A stretch of DNA of 64,000 nucleotides from Hoeflea sp. (GCA_019084245.1 JAHRFE010000027.1:333170-397169), one strand, 5' to 3'. Positions 17,787 through 27,581 are shown, numbered from the stretch's first letter. The notes: generated by a model from the sequence alone, not told the origin. Program-made: numbers and translations.

Positions 17787-18374
17787 ATGTTTGATTTTGC
17801 CAGATCCGTTCGTTTCCGCAGTTTTCCTTCACTCTCGGGCGCAGCCGTGTTGGCCGTGGCGGCGGTGGTGCTGAGCGGCTGCGAGGTCACCGAGACCAGC
17901 GGCAACACCTATAGGCCCGGCCCTGTCTGTCCGATGAACTACGATCCGGTCTGCGCCGAGCGGCGCGGCCAGGAGCGAACCTTCCCCAATGCCTGCCAGG
18001 CCCGGGCGGAAGACTGGCGCGTTGTCTCCTCGGGGCAGTGCCGCGCCGGCGAGTCCCGTGATATCCGGCGTGACCGGGATGACAGCAACCGCGACTTTCG
18101 CGACAGGCCGCGGGATCGGACCGACCGGCGCGACTTTGACCGCAACCGCAATGACAATCCGGTCCGCGATCCCCGATTGACCCCGCGCGACCGTCCCGAC
18201 CGGGGTACGCCGCGGGTCAGTCCGGTTGCACCCGGCGGCGCCTGTCCGCAGGTTGTCCAGGAGGTCTGTGGTCAAGTGGGCAACAGGACCCGGATATTCA
18301 TGAACCGGTGTGAACTGCTGCGCGCCGGCGCAAATGAAGTCCCCGCCGCACAGTGCAGGCGCGGCAACCGGTAA
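17787..18374 (+). CDS. Lipoprotein with two Kazal-like domains
   Basis: The protein is 195 residues from the ATG at 17787, with AAGGA seven bases upstream. A lipoprotein signal ends at the lipobox LSGC (Cys32). The first Kazal-like unit is CPMNYDPVCAERR...TFPNACQA, with cysteines up to Cys85. An Arg/Asp-rich linker follows, then a second unit (CPQVVQEVC ... FMNRCELL ... C). Kazal domains usually inhibit serine proteases. The pattern is degenerate, so inhibition is not proven. It is followed by a terminator. Confidence 0.78.
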   Translation: MFDFARSVRFRSFPSLSGAAVLAVAAVVLSGCEVTETSGNTYRPGPVCPMNYDPVCAERRGQERTFPNACQARAEDWRVVSSGQCRAGESRDIRRDRDDSNRDFRDRPRDRTDRRDFDRNRNDNPVRDPRLTPRDRPDRGTPRVSPVAPGGACPQVVQEVCGQVGNRTRIFMNRCELLRAGANEVPAAQCRRGNR

Positions 18375-18405
18375 GTCCGTCTGGGCTATCGCCGCCTCGA
18401 TAGAG

Positions 18406-18440
18406 CAGCCTGCCGCCGGTTTGCCGGGGCAGGCTGTTTT
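18406..18440 (+). terminator. Rho-independent terminator after the Kazal lipoprotein gene
   Basis: The stem CAGCCTGCC/GGCAGGCTG (18406-18414 and 18428-18436) is followed by TTTT. It is located 32 bases past the stop codon. Confidence 0.75.
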
Positions 18441-18453
18441 CGTCTGGCGCGGC

Positions 18454-18873
18454 TTAACCCGCCAGCCCGATCAGTCCGTGCGCCAGAATGCCTAGCATCA
18501 GCACCAGTTGCGCGAGAAACGACAGGCCGAAGCCGCCGCCGCGCTGCCAGCGCGGCGCGTCTTCCTGGATGAAATGCCAGGCATGCAGGCCGCGGCCGAT
18601 GGTGAAGACCAGGCCCAGCACATGGGCGGCCATCACCGGCATGCCGACAAGTGCTGCGACCAGCATCAGCACGAAGAACATCGGCATGTTTTCCACCGCA
18701 TTGGCGTGGCCGCGCATGATGCGCACCAGATGCTTGACCCCGCCATCGCCGATCGACACCTTGTGCTTGCCGCGCAACCGGCCGGTCTCGATCGAGATCC
18801 AGATCAGGATCGCCATGTTCAGCGCCGCGTAAATTCCCACGGCCGCAAGGGCCGGCATCATGGCTTCCATCAT
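18454..18873 (-). CDS. MAPEG family membrane protein
   Basis: The protein is 139 residues with four membrane helices. The segment MRGHANAVENMPMFFVLML corresponds to the conserved R.HAN..EN.P motif of the MAPEG superfamily. Members include glutathione-dependent peroxidases and transferases. The substrate is unknown. It converges with the Kazal lipoprotein gene. Confidence 0.85.
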   Translation of the reverse strand: MMEAMMPALAAVGIYAALNMAILIWISIETGRLRGKHKVSIGDGGVKHLVRIMRGHANAVENMPMFFVLMLVAALVGMPVMAAHVLGLVFTIGRGLHAWHFIQEDAPRWQRGGGFGLSFLAQLVLMLGILAHGLIGLAG

Positions 18874-18999
18874 CGTCTCCCAGACTCTGGCGGTCCGTAT
18901 GGCCGCGTTGAACCGGTTATAGCGCCGGCGGCATGGGCGACAAGCGCTTTCGTCACCCGCGGCCGGGTCCGCGCGCCCGGGACGAGTGCGCGTGCCGGC

Positions 19000-20634
19000 C
19001 TAGCGGTGCTCTTCCTCGCTCACGGCGATCAGGCGGCGGTTGAAGTGCCTGAGTGCCGCCACCTGTTCGGCCCAGCCGAGAATGCGGCCGTCGCTGCCGT
19101 CCGCCACCACCGGCAGCCGCCGGTGGCCGCCGGTGTCGAAGGCGCGCAGTGCGACCTCCAGCGTGTCGGTCGGCTTCAGCGGTGTGATCTCCTGTTCCGG
19201 ATCGAGATATTCTGGCTCCGCGTCATCAGCAGGCAGCGTCATGAAATCCATCACCCGCACATTGCGCAGCACGGTCCGGTGCGCCCCGTCCTTCACGAAC
19301 AGCCCGCGCATTTCAAGCTGCCAATGAAAGTAGGAATGGCCATGCAGCGCTTGCGTAATGCCATGCGCGATCGCCACCGTCAGCAAAAGCGCGATCGACA
19401 GCGCGTAGCCGCCGGTGAGTTCGAACACGATCACCGTGGTGGAAATCGGCGCACCCAGCACCGCACCCGCCACAGCCCCCATGCCGAGGATAGAATAGAG
19501 CGCCGGGCTTGAGGCGAGGTCTGGAAATGCGCTTGCGGCGATGATGCCGAAGGCGCCGCCGGTCATGGCGCCGAGATAGAGCGCGGGCGAAAAGATCCCG
19601 CCGCCAAACCGGGCGGCGAGCGTGATCGCGGTGGCCAGCGTCTTCATCACGATCAGCGTCAGCATCAGCATCAGCGGCAATTGCCCCCACAGCGCCATGT
19701 CCGTGGTCTCGTAGCCGACGCCCAGAACATGCGGAAAGGCAATGCCGATGGTGCCCACGATGAAGCCGCCGACGATCGGCAGCGCCCAGAGCGGAATGGT
19801 GGTCCGCCGCGCCAGGTAATCGGCGGCAAACAGCACGAACTGGAACGCCACGGCGACAACGGCGCAGACGACGCCCAGAAGCGCGAAGGCGGGAAACTCG
19901 AAATAGGAGGTGATCTGATAGTCCGGCACGATGAAGGCGGCGGCTTCGCCAAACCAGCCGCGCGAGACGATGGCGCCGATGGTCGACGCAATCACGATCG
20001 GCACGAAGGCGCGCATGGCATAATGGCCGAGGATGACTTCATGGGCGAACAACACCCCCGCGATCGGCGCGTTGAAGCTTGCCGATATCGCCGAGGCGAC
20101 GCCGGCGGCGAGCAGGGTGCGGCGCGACCAGTCCGGCAGCGAGAACCGTTCCCCCACAGCGCTGGCGAGCGTCGCACCCAGGTGGATCACAGGCCCCTCG
20201 CGGCCGGCGCTGGCGCCCGAGCCCAGGGAGAACGCGGTGGCGAGCGAGCTGACAATGCCCTCGCGCAGGCTGAGGCGACGCCCTGATATCGCCCGCGCCT
20301 CGATCACGTCGGCCACGCCGCCGGTGCGGCGCGAGGGCAGAAAGCGGGCAATCATGACGCCCACCACGATGCCGCCGATCACCGGTCCCGACAGGATCAT
20401 GTACCAGGGGGTGGTGCGGGCGGCCGTCAGCACATGTTCGGATGCGTCGCCGAGCCAGTAGAGCTGAACCACGCCGATCAGCAGGCGGAAACAGATGGCG
20501 GCGATCGCCACCGACAGGCCGATCAGAAGCGAAAGCGTCCAGATCACCGGTTGCCGGTTGTCGAGATAGGCGCGGATATTGGGCATCATCCATTGTCGGA
20601 TGCGGGCCGGGGTGGCGCGAAGGATTTCAAGCAT
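19000..20634 (-). CDS. ClC family chloride channel/antiporter with C-terminal CBS domain
   Basis: This 544-residue protein has the ClC signatures GSGASAGREGP (with the gating Glu) and GGIFSPALYLGAMTG, many membrane helices, and a C-terminal CBS-type segment (DTLEVALRAFDTGGHRRLPVV). In bacteria these proteins exchange chloride for protons or act as channels. The start at 20634 lies 3 bases from the stop of the upstream thioesterase gene, so they form a unit. Confidence 0.92.
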   Translation of the reverse strand: MLEILRATPARIRQWMMPNIRAYLDNRQPVIWTLSLLIGLSVAIAAICFRLLIGVVQLYWLGDASEHVLTAARTTPWYMILSGPVIGGIVVGVMIARFLPSRRTGGVADVIEARAISGRRLSLREGIVSSLATAFSLGSGASAGREGPVIHLGATLASAVGERFSLPDWSRRTLLAAGVASAISASFNAPIAGVLFAHEVILGHYAMRAFVPIVIASTIGAIVSRGWFGEAAAFIVPDYQITSYFEFPAFALLGVVCAVVAVAFQFVLFAADYLARRTTIPLWALPIVGGFIVGTIGIAFPHVLGVGYETTDMALWGQLPLMLMLTLIVMKTLATAITLAARFGGGIFSPALYLGAMTGGAFGIIAASAFPDLASSPALYSILGMGAVAGAVLGAPISTTVIVFELTGGYALSIALLLTVAIAHGITQALHGHSYFHWQLEMRGLFVKDGAHRTVLRNVRVMDFMTLPADDAEPEYLDPEQEITPLKPTDTLEVALRAFDTGGHRRLPVVADGSDGRILGWAEQVAALRHFNRRLIAVSEEEHR

Positions 20635-20637
20635 GAA

Positions 20638-21135
20638 TCAGATTGCCCCGGTCGCCTGGCCGCGCGCGATCCCGATAGACCGTCCGGCCCGCTCGGGTCG
20701 GGGAAGGCTCTTGTGGGCCTCGTGCATGGCCGTGACCCTGGCCAGAACATCCTCGGGCATCGGCGCGGCTTTCGGCCCGCTCATCTCGACATGCAGCAGC
20801 ACCGTTTCCGAGGTTGCCGACAGCCAGCCCTCGACATGCTTGAGCTCCTGAAACAGATGAATGCGCTTGGCGTCGAAGTCCAGCACCCGGGAGCTGACGG
20901 CGACCATCGCGTCGGGCTTGAGCTCCCGGACGTAACAGACATGCGCCTCGACGGTGAAGAAGCTCAGGCTTCGCGCCGCCAGGTAGCCGGGCCCGCAACC
21001 GATCAGCTCGAAGACATGATCGGCTCCCTGGTCAAACAGCACATTGTAATAGGCCATGTTCAGATGGCCGTTGTAATCGAGCCAGGCCGGATCCAGCCCG
21101 CGGGCAGGGGCGGTCACCGGAGCATCAAACAACAT
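20638..21135 (-). CDS. Hotdog-fold acyl-CoA thioesterase-like protein
   Basis: The protein is 165 residues from the ATG at 21133-21135 with GGGAG about 6 bases upstream. The segment LDYNGHLNMAYYNVLFDQG is the hotdog-fold catalytic helix region (DxxGHxN.xxY). It resembles the thioesterases found with carnitine dehydrogenases. The same frame stays open further upstream, but only as the antisense of the dehydrogenase gene. It is co-directional with the ClC gene. Confidence 0.87.
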   Translation of the reverse strand: MLFDAPVTAPARGLDPAWLDYNGHLNMAYYNVLFDQGADHVFELIGCGPGYLAARSLSFFTVEAHVCYVRELKPDAMVAVSSRVLDFDAKRIHLFQELKHVEGWLSATSETVLLHVEMSGPKAAPMPEDVLARVTAMHEAHKSLPRPERAGRSIGIARGQATGAI

Positions 21136-21276
21136 TTCGTCTCCCTCGCTAAAATGGGCTTGTGGCTTCACGCGCACTGGACAAGCGCGCCTCAGTTTGC
21201 ACATTACCCCATCACGCCGGTGCAGCAAGCTTACGGCGGGATTCGCGGTAAACGCGGCCAAGGGGGAGTAAACCAG

Positions 21277-22692
21277 ATGGGTCTCAAGAGCGCCGACGCC
21301 GGCCGCCGCAACGAGGAGGGCATTGCAGCCGTCATTGGCGTGCTGCGGCAACGCTTTGGCGACCAGCTCCAGACCGGCGAGGCGCTGCGCGCCCAGCACG
21401 CCCACACAACCACCTATATTCCCGGCCAACTGCCCGATGCGGTGATCTTCCCCAATTCCGCCGACGAGATCAAGCTGATCGTGCGCGCCTGCGCCGACCA
21501 TCAGGTTCCGGTCATCCCCTATGGCACAGGCACCTCGCTCGAAGGCCATGTCAATGCGCCCCTTGGCGGCATTTCGATCGACATGGCGCGGCTCGACCGA
21601 GTGCTCGAGGTCAATGCCGAAGATCTCGACTGCACAGTCCAACCGGGGGTGACGCGTGAACAGCTGAACACCTATCTGCGCGACACGGGGTTGTTTTTTC
21701 CCATCGATCCCGGCGCCAACGCCTCCATCGGCGGCATGACTGCCACCCGCGCCTCCGGCACCAATGCGGTGCGCTACGGCACCATGCGCGACAATGTCAT
21801 CGCGGTGACCGCGATCACCGCCTCGGGCGAGGAAATCCGCACCGCGCGCCGCGCCCGCAAATCCTCGGCCGGTTACGACTTGACGCGGCTGTTCGTGGGC
21901 TCGGAAGGCACTCTGGGTGTCATCACCTCGGTGACGCTCAGGCTGCAGGGCATCCCGCAGGCGATTTCCGGCGGCGTCTGCCCGTTCCCGAGCGTGGAAG
22001 CCGCCTGCAACGCCGTCATCATGACCATCCAGATGGGCATTCCGGTCGCCCGCATCGAACTTCTCGACGCGCTGCAGATGAAGGCCTGCAATGCCTATTC
22101 CAACCTCTCCAATCCCGAAGTCCCGTCGCTGTTCGTCGAATTCCACGGCACCGAGGCGGGTGTGGCCGAGCAGGCGGCGATGTTTTCGGAGATCGCGGCC
22201 GACTGTGGCGGCGGCGATTTCCAGTGGACCACCGATCCCGAACGCCGCACCGAATTGTGGAAGGCCCGCCACAATGCCTATTGGGCGTCGCTCAAGCTTC
22301 GCCCCGGCGCCAAGGGCATCTCCACCGATGTCTGCGTGCCGATCTCCAGGCTCGCCGAATGCGTCGCCCAGACGCAGGACGACATTGCCGCCTCCGGCCT
22401 GATCGCGCCGATTGTCGGCCATGCGGGCGACGGCAATTTTCATGTGCTGGTGCTGCTCGACACCGACGTTCCGGCGGAAATCGTCGCTGCGGAGGCCTTT
22501 GTCGGGCGCCTGAACGCGCGGGCGCTGGCGATGGATGGCACCTGCACCGGCGAACATGGTATAGGTCAGGGCAAGCGTCCCTATCTTTCGCAGGAAATGG
22601 GCGAAGGCGTCTCGGTGATGCGGCAGATCAAGCGGGCGCTTGATCCCTTGAACATCATGAACCCGGGCAAGATCTTTTCATTCGATGGCTGA
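21277..22692 (+). CDS. FAD-binding D-lactate dehydrogenase (cytochrome) / glycolate oxidase-type
   Basis: The protein is 471 residues from the ATG at 21277, with AGGGGGAG 9 bases upstream. The PCMH-type FAD-binding region shows VIPYGTGTSLEGH and DPGANASIGGM; the C-terminal half has GHAGDGNFHVL and GTCTGEHGIGQGKR, typical of the GlcD/DLD family. It oxidises D-lactate or a related 2-hydroxy acid and passes electrons to cytochrome c or quinone. It is divergent from the thioesterase gene, with a 141-base shared upstream region. Confidence 0.9.
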   Translation: MGLKSADAGRRNEEGIAAVIGVLRQRFGDQLQTGEALRAQHAHTTTYIPGQLPDAVIFPNSADEIKLIVRACADHQVPVIPYGTGTSLEGHVNAPLGGISIDMARLDRVLEVNAEDLDCTVQPGVTREQLNTYLRDTGLFFPIDPGANASIGGMTATRASGTNAVRYGTMRDNVIAVTAITASGEEIRTARRARKSSAGYDLTRLFVGSEGTLGVITSVTLRLQGIPQAISGGVCPFPSVEAACNAVIMTIQMGIPVARIELLDALQMKACNAYSNLSNPEVPSLFVEFHGTEAGVAEQAAMFSEIAADCGGGDFQWTTDPERRTELWKARHNAYWASLKLRPGAKGISTDVCVPISRLAECVAQTQDDIAASGLIAPIVGHAGDGNFHVLVLLDTDVPAEIVAAEAFVGRLNARALAMDGTCTGEHGIGQGKRPYLSQEMGEGVSVMRQIKRALDPLNIMNPGKIFSFDG

Positions 22693-22734
22693 GGCGCAAA
22701 CAAGGGGTCATTGGGCCGCAGGGAGGATTGAAAA

Positions 22735-25700
22735 CTGATCCGTGTATTCGTCGCCATCGGTGGTCTGCTGGTCCTGGCGCTGTTTGCAGCGCTGATCGCT
22801 CCGCATTTCATCGACTGGAGCAGCTACCGCACCGCCTTTGAGGCTGAGGCAAGCCGGATCATCGGCCAGCCGGTGAGGGTGCGCGGCGACGCCGATGCAC
22901 GGCTGCTGCCGTTTCCGTCCGTCACCTTCTCCGATGTGACCGTCGGCGACGAGGCACAACCGGTGATGACCATCGACAGGTTTTCCATGGATGCCGAACT
23001 GGCGCCGTTCCTGAGCGGCGAAGTGCTGATCTTCGACATGCGCGTCGAGGCGCCGAAAGCCGTGGTGCGTATTCTCGAAGATGGCAGGCTCGACTGGGCG
23101 CTCAAGCGCAGGCCGACCCCGCCGGGCGATCTGGTGGTGCTCGAGAAAGTCACCATCGAGAACGCCGACATCACCATCGTCGACGAACAGAACGTCCGGA
23201 CCCACGAGATCCGCGATATCAATGCGCTGATTTCGGCCAAATCGCTGGCGGGACCATGGACCATCGACGCCGAGGGCGAGATCGCCGGCCAGCGCGGCGG
23301 CGTGTCCATTTCGACCGGCATTGCCCAGGCCGACGGATCGATCCGCATGCGGGTGAGGGCGGTTCCCGATTCCTGGCCGGTGCTGCTCGAAACCGAGGGC
23401 CAGGCCCGGATCGACAACAACAAGCCGCTCTATGACGGGCTGTTCACCTTCATGGGGATGTCGCGAACCGAGACCGACAACACTGCGCCCGAACGGCCGC
23501 TGATTGTCGCCAAGGGCGACTTTGCCGCCACCAACGAGCGTCTGTCGATCGCCGAGTGGCGCGCCGAAATCGGGCTGTCGGACGATCCCTATGTGGTGAC
23601 CGGGCAGGCCACCATCGACACCGGCCCCAATCCAGAATTTCTGCTGGTGGCAGACGGCCAGCAGATCGACATGGACCGCCTCGGTGGCGAGGAACCGGCC
23701 CCGGAGGATATCGCGTCCCTGTCGCTGGAGCAGCGTCTGGCCGTGGTCAACCAGTTCATCGACCGGCTGCCGCCGCCGCCGCTGCCCGGCCGCGTGTCGC
23801 TCAACCTACCGGCCATCATCGCCGGCGACACCACGCTGCGCCAGATCTCGCTCGACGCCCGGCCCGATGGAGATGCCTGGCTGATCGACGGCTTCTCCGC
23901 CAATCTCCCCGGACGCACCACCGTGGAGGCGCGCGGGCGGCTGGCTTCGGGCGCCCAGGCCAGCTTCGAAGGCATGCTCACCATCGCATCGACCCAGCCC
24001 TCGGGCCTCGCCAACTGGCTTGTCGGCGATGTCGACCCTGTGATCCGGCAACTGGGTGCGGCGGGCTTTTCCGCCCAGGTCAGCCTGTCTCCGGCGCTGC
24101 AGCGTTTCGAGGCGCTCGAAGTCGCGATCGGCCCCGCCATCCTCAAGGGCAGGCTCGAACGCCAAATGCCCGCGAGCGGAACGCCGTCGCTATCGGTGGA
24201 GCTTGCTGGCGACACGTTCGATGTCGATGCGGTCCGTGCCCTGGCGCTGCTGGCGGGCGGCAACAGCGGCGCCACCCGGCCGCTGGCGCAGTACAATCTT
24301 GCCGCCCGGATCGAGGCGGACACATTTACCCTTGGCGATTACCGGCTCGATGGCTTCGAGACATCGCTGGTGTGGCGCGACGGCCTGCTCACCCTCGACA
24401 GCCTGAATTTTGACGATTTCGGCGGCGCCTCGGGCAGTTTCTCCGCCTCGCTCGAAGGCTCGGTTGCAGCGCCGCGCGGAACGGTCAAAGGCGCGTTCAG
24501 TGCCGAAACCGCTGCCCGACTGTTCGATCTGGCCGACCAGGCGACGGGCGGTCACCAGATCATCCGCCGCCTCGCCGCCAACAGAGCGGCCTTTGACGGT
24601 GTTCTTGCGGATGTGACCCTGGTGCTCGATCCCGAAGCCGGTCCGGAACTCACCGTCGAGGGGATTTCCGGCGGAAGCTCGGTGCGGTTCCGGGCCGCCG
24701 GCACCGGCTTCATGCCGGGCGGCGACGGACCCCGCACCATAGCCATTGAAGCGGAGAACCCGGAGGCTTATCGCCTCCTCGAACAAGCCGGTTTTGGCGT
24801 CCTGCCGCTGGAAGGCGAGGGGCCTTCACGTCTCATGATCACTGCCGATGGCGGGGCAGAGGACGGCGATCTCGCCATCCGGGCGGAACTGACCTCGGCT
24901 GAGTCCAGGCTCTCGCTTGAAGGCAATGGCGCCATTCCCTCGGCAGACCCGGCCACGGGTCTGTTCGAGCTTGAGGTGACGGCCGCCGATATCGAACCCT
25001 TCGCCATGATGTTCGGCCTTTCCCTGCCTCAGGCGGGCGCCGGATTGCCGCTCTCGATGAAAGCCAACATCGGCATGACGGATGCACAGATTCTGGCGTC
25101 GGGGATCGAGGGAACGGCCGAGACCAACGGTTTTTCCGGCGAACTGGAATTTGACCGGTCGGCGTCCGCGATCTCGGGCGAGGGCGCCTTGCGGTTCGAC
25201 CGCGCCGATCTCGGCTGGCTCGGCGAACTGGCGCTCGGCCCGGAGCAGTTCGGCACCGGCGGGGCGACCTGGAACGATGCGGCGTTCCTGCCGCCCGTGC
25301 CCGGGCAGCCTGAGATGCGGATCGCGCTTGAAGCGGCGGAAATGAGCCTCGGTCCGGCCGGAACGGCCCGGGATTTTTCGGCCAGCCTTTCGACCGGAAC
25401 GGGCGCGATGGCGCTCGAACAGGCCGAAGCGCAATGGTTCGGCGGCCGGCTTGGCGGCAATGTGTCGGTGACCAATGCCGATGGATCGGTGTTCCTGTCG
25501 GGACGCATTTCGGCCTCGGATACCGATCTGGAAGCGCTTGAACGCGCCATTCACGGCTCGTCCGTGCTCTCGGGCCGGGCAAGCGCCAGCGTCAGCCTGG
25601 AAGGCACCGGCAAATCCATCCGCGAGCTGGTCACTTCGCTCGCCGGCGGCGGCGAACTGGCGGCGGCAGACCTCGCCGTCTCCGGCATCGATCCCGGCGC

Positions 25701-27498
25701 CTTTGCCCGCATTCTTGGCGCCGCCGACCGCGAGGGGTTCGAACTCGAGCCCGGTGAGGTGGCCACCATGGTGACCGGCTTCATGACCGGCGGGCATATG
25801 GACGCGGAGAGCTTGCGCCTGCCCTTCACGCTGACGGGCGGGGTCATGCGTTTTTCCAATGCCGAGATCGAGGACGTGCAGGCCAGTCTTGCCGGCGATG
25901 CCCGCATCGATCTGACCGAGCTTCGGCTTGAGGCGGATTGGCGGTTGACATTCGAACCGGGTGTGGAGGCGATTGCCGGTGGCGATCCGTCGCTCAGGTT
26001 CGGCGTCAGTGGCCTGCTCGTTGATCCCGCGGTTTCCGTCGACGCCGGCCAGCTGACCAACTACCTGTCGATGCGCGCCTTCGAGCGCGAGCGCCGCAAG
26101 GTTGAGCTGCTCCAGGCGGGCGTGGTCGAAAAGCAGCGGCTAAGACGCGAAATCGCCTTGCTCAAGGAACGCGCGGAAATTCGCGAGGCCGAAGCCCGCG
26201 CCCGCGCCGAAGCCGAGGAGGCTGCCCGGCAGGCCGCCGAGGAAGCCGCGCGGCTGGCCGAGGAAGAGGCTCAGCTGATGCGAGAGGCCGAGGTCCGGCG
26301 GGCCGCGGAAGCAGCACTCGAGGCAGAAGCGGCTGCGGCCAGGCAGGCCGCGGAAGCAGAAGAGAATGCGCGCAAAGCCGAAGAAGAGGCCGCTGCAAGG
26401 CGGGCTGCGGAAGAAGCCGAGAACGCACGCAGAGCCGAAGAAGAAGCCGCTGCCGCCGCGGCCCGGCTCGCCGAGCAACTGGCTGCGGAACTGGCCCATA
26501 GAGAGGCGGAAAAAGCCCGCGCTGCCGAACTGAAAGCGGCCGCTGACCGCGAGGCAGCAGAACGCCAGGCAGCCGAGGAGCGCCGGAAGGCTGAGGAGGC
26601 GGCGGAATTGGAAGCGGCCGCCGAGCGGGAGCGTCAGGCAGCACTTGAAGAGGCCCGCGCGGCAGAGGCCGAAGCCGCTGAGCAGGCAAACCAAGATGAA
26701 CTCGCTGCCGCAGAGGCGATGGAACCCGTGACGTCGGCCGAAACGCCGAAGCCAGAGGAGCCGGAGCCGTCGGCCAGTCAGGATGAGGCGGAAGAAGCGG
26801 AAGTCACGCTTCAGTCAAATGGCGAGATCCCCTCCATGCCGAACCTTACGGTACCGCTTGCGCAAACGCCTTTGGACAGGCGCGTGCAATGGGTCCGGCA
26901 GCGACAGGACGCCCAGTGTTTTCACGTCCGGGTGGTTTCGAACACAGAAGACCAGATGACGCTTGAAGGGATGGGCGACAAGGTTGAGCCTTTCCAGATC
27001 CTTCATGACGAATTTCAGTCCACCTTTGAATTCGAGCCGAATGTGCAGGTAAGATTGCTGTCGGCGCGCCAATGCCCGCTGCCTGATTTCCTCACGCAAA
27101 TCGGGTTCTCGGGTGGTTCCGAACTCGCTCTGGCGCTGGACAAGGATCGGATCATGAGCGGCGACACCTTGCGCGGCGTGCTGACCGGCCCTTCCAGCGC
27201 AGAAACAATCTTCTATCTGATAGACAGCGACGGCTTCGGCTACCGGATCGACCAGTTCGTGACAAGGACCGACAACCAGGCGGTGTTTGAAATCAAACTG
27301 ATCGAAACGGCTGAACGAAAGGCCGATCTGCGGGTCATACTGGCGATTTCGGGCAATGATGCCCTGCTTGAAACCGCACCGGCAGACGTTGAGCTGGTTG
27401 AAACACTGCTCCCCAAACTGGCCAGCGCCGCAGAAGCGAGCGGCGCCGATATCGACCTCACCTACGCCTTCTTCAACTTCGCTTCCGCCCAACCTTAA
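22735..27498 (+). CDS. Giant AsmA-like protein with coiled coil and extra C-terminal domain, CTG start
   Basis: The protein is 1587 residues if it starts at CTG 22735. GGGAGG (22721-22726) lies 8 bases before the CTG, and an in-frame TGA at 22729-22731 rules out anything earlier. The next ATG (22873) would delete the membrane anchor. Order: TM helix (RVFVAIGGLLVLALFAALIAP), AsmA domain (SSYRTAFEAEASRIIGQPV), a long beta-rich AsmA/TamB-like body, AsmA_2-like region, an Ala/Glu/Arg coiled coil (about 1110-1320), and a C-terminal beta domain (about 1373-1587, FYLIDSDGFGYRIDQF). AsmA-like proteins bridge the envelope and move phospholipids. The coiled coil and last domain are unusual additions. 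Confidence 0.88.
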   Translation: MIRVFVAIGGLLVLALFAALIAPHFIDWSSYRTAFEAEASRIIGQPVRVRGDADARLLPFPSVTFSDVTVGDEAQPVMTIDRFSMDAELAPFLSGEVLIFDMRVEAPKAVVRILEDGRLDWALKRRPTPPGDLVVLEKVTIENADITIVDEQNVRTHEIRDINALISAKSLAGPWTIDAEGEIAGQRGGVSISTGIAQADGSIRMRVRAVPDSWPVLLETEGQARIDNNKPLYDGLFTFMGMSRTETDNTAPERPLIVAKGDFAATNERLSIAEWRAEIGLSDDPYVVTGQATIDTGPNPEFLLVADGQQIDMDRLGGEEPAPEDIASLSLEQRLAVVNQFIDRLPPPPLPGRVSLNLPAIIAGDTTLRQISLDARPDGDAWLIDGFSANLPGRTTVEARGRLASGAQASFEGMLTIASTQPSGLANWLVGDVDPVIRQLGAAGFSAQVSLSPALQRFEALEVAIGPAILKGRLERQMPASGTPSLSVELAGDTFDVDAVRALALLAGGNSGATRPLAQYNLAARIEADTFTLGDYRLDGFETSLVWRDGLLTLDSLNFDDFGGASGSFSASLEGSVAAPRGTVKGAFSAETAARLFDLADQATGGHQIIRRLAANRAAFDGVLADVTLVLDPEAGPELTVEGISGGSSVRFRAAGTGFMPGGDGPRTIAIEAENPEAYRLLEQAGFGVLPLEGEGPSRLMITADGGAEDGDLAIRAELTSAESRLSLEGNGAIPSADPATGLFELEVTAADIEPFAMMFGLSLPQAGAGLPLSMKANIGMTDAQILASGIEGTAETNGFSGELEFDRSASAISGEGALRFDRADLGWLGELALGPEQFGTGGATWNDAAFLPPVPGQPEMRIALEAAEMSLGPAGTARDFSASLSTGTGAMALEQAEAQWFGGRLGGNVSVTNADGSVFLSGRISASDTDLEALERAIHGSSVLSGRASASVSLEGTGKSIRELVTSLAGGGELAAADLAVSGIDPGAFARILGAADREGFELEPGEVATMVTGFMTGGHMDAESLRLPFTLTGGVMRFSNAEIEDVQASLAGDARIDLTELRLEADWRLTFEPGVEAIAGGDPSLRFGVSGLLVDPAVSVDAGQLTNYLSMRAFERERRKVELLQAGVVEKQRLRREIALLKERAEIREAEARARAEAEEAARQAAEEAARLAEEEAQLMREAEVRRAAEAALEAEAAAARQAAEAEENARKAEEEAAARRAAEEAENARRAEEEAAAAAARLAEQLAAELAHREAEKARAAELKAAADREAAERQAAEERRKAEEAAELEAAAERERQAALEEARAAEAEAAEQANQDELAAAEAMEPVTSAETPKPEEPEPSASQDEAEEAEVTLQSNGEIPSMPNLTVPLAQTPLDRRVQWVRQRQDAQCFHVRVVSNTEDQMTLEGMGDKVEPFQILHDEFQSTFEFEPNVQVRLLSARQCPLPDFLTQIGFSGGSELALALDKDRIMSGDTLRGVLTGPSSAETIFYLIDSDGFGYRIDQFVTRTDNQAVFEIKLIETAERKADLRVILAISGNDALLETAPADVELVETLLPKLASAAEASGADIDLTYAFFNFASAQP

Positions 27499-27545
27499 TT
27501 CGCCCACCGGCCCGGCAGCTCAATCCATGTGGGCCAACGAGTTGC

Positions 27546-27581
27546 GTTCCACGCGTGGAACCTGCGCGGGGCCTGAGCGTT
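27546..27581 (+). promoter_or_regulatory. EcfG-type (general stress response) promoter before ku-ligD
   Basis: GGAAC at 27557-27561, a 16-base spacer, then CGTT at 27578-27581 exactly match the alphaproteobacterial sigma-EcfG consensus (GGAAC-N16/17-CGTT). The -35 element also forms half of a perfect 16-bp palindrome, GTTCCACGCGTGGAAC (27546-27561). It is located about 100 bases before the ku start. Confidence 0.75.

Noticed and set aside
21136-22557. Long open frame on the minus strand continuing upstream of the thioesterase
   Set aside because: It is the antisense of the well-supported D-lactate dehydrogenase gene; only the last 165 residues are real.
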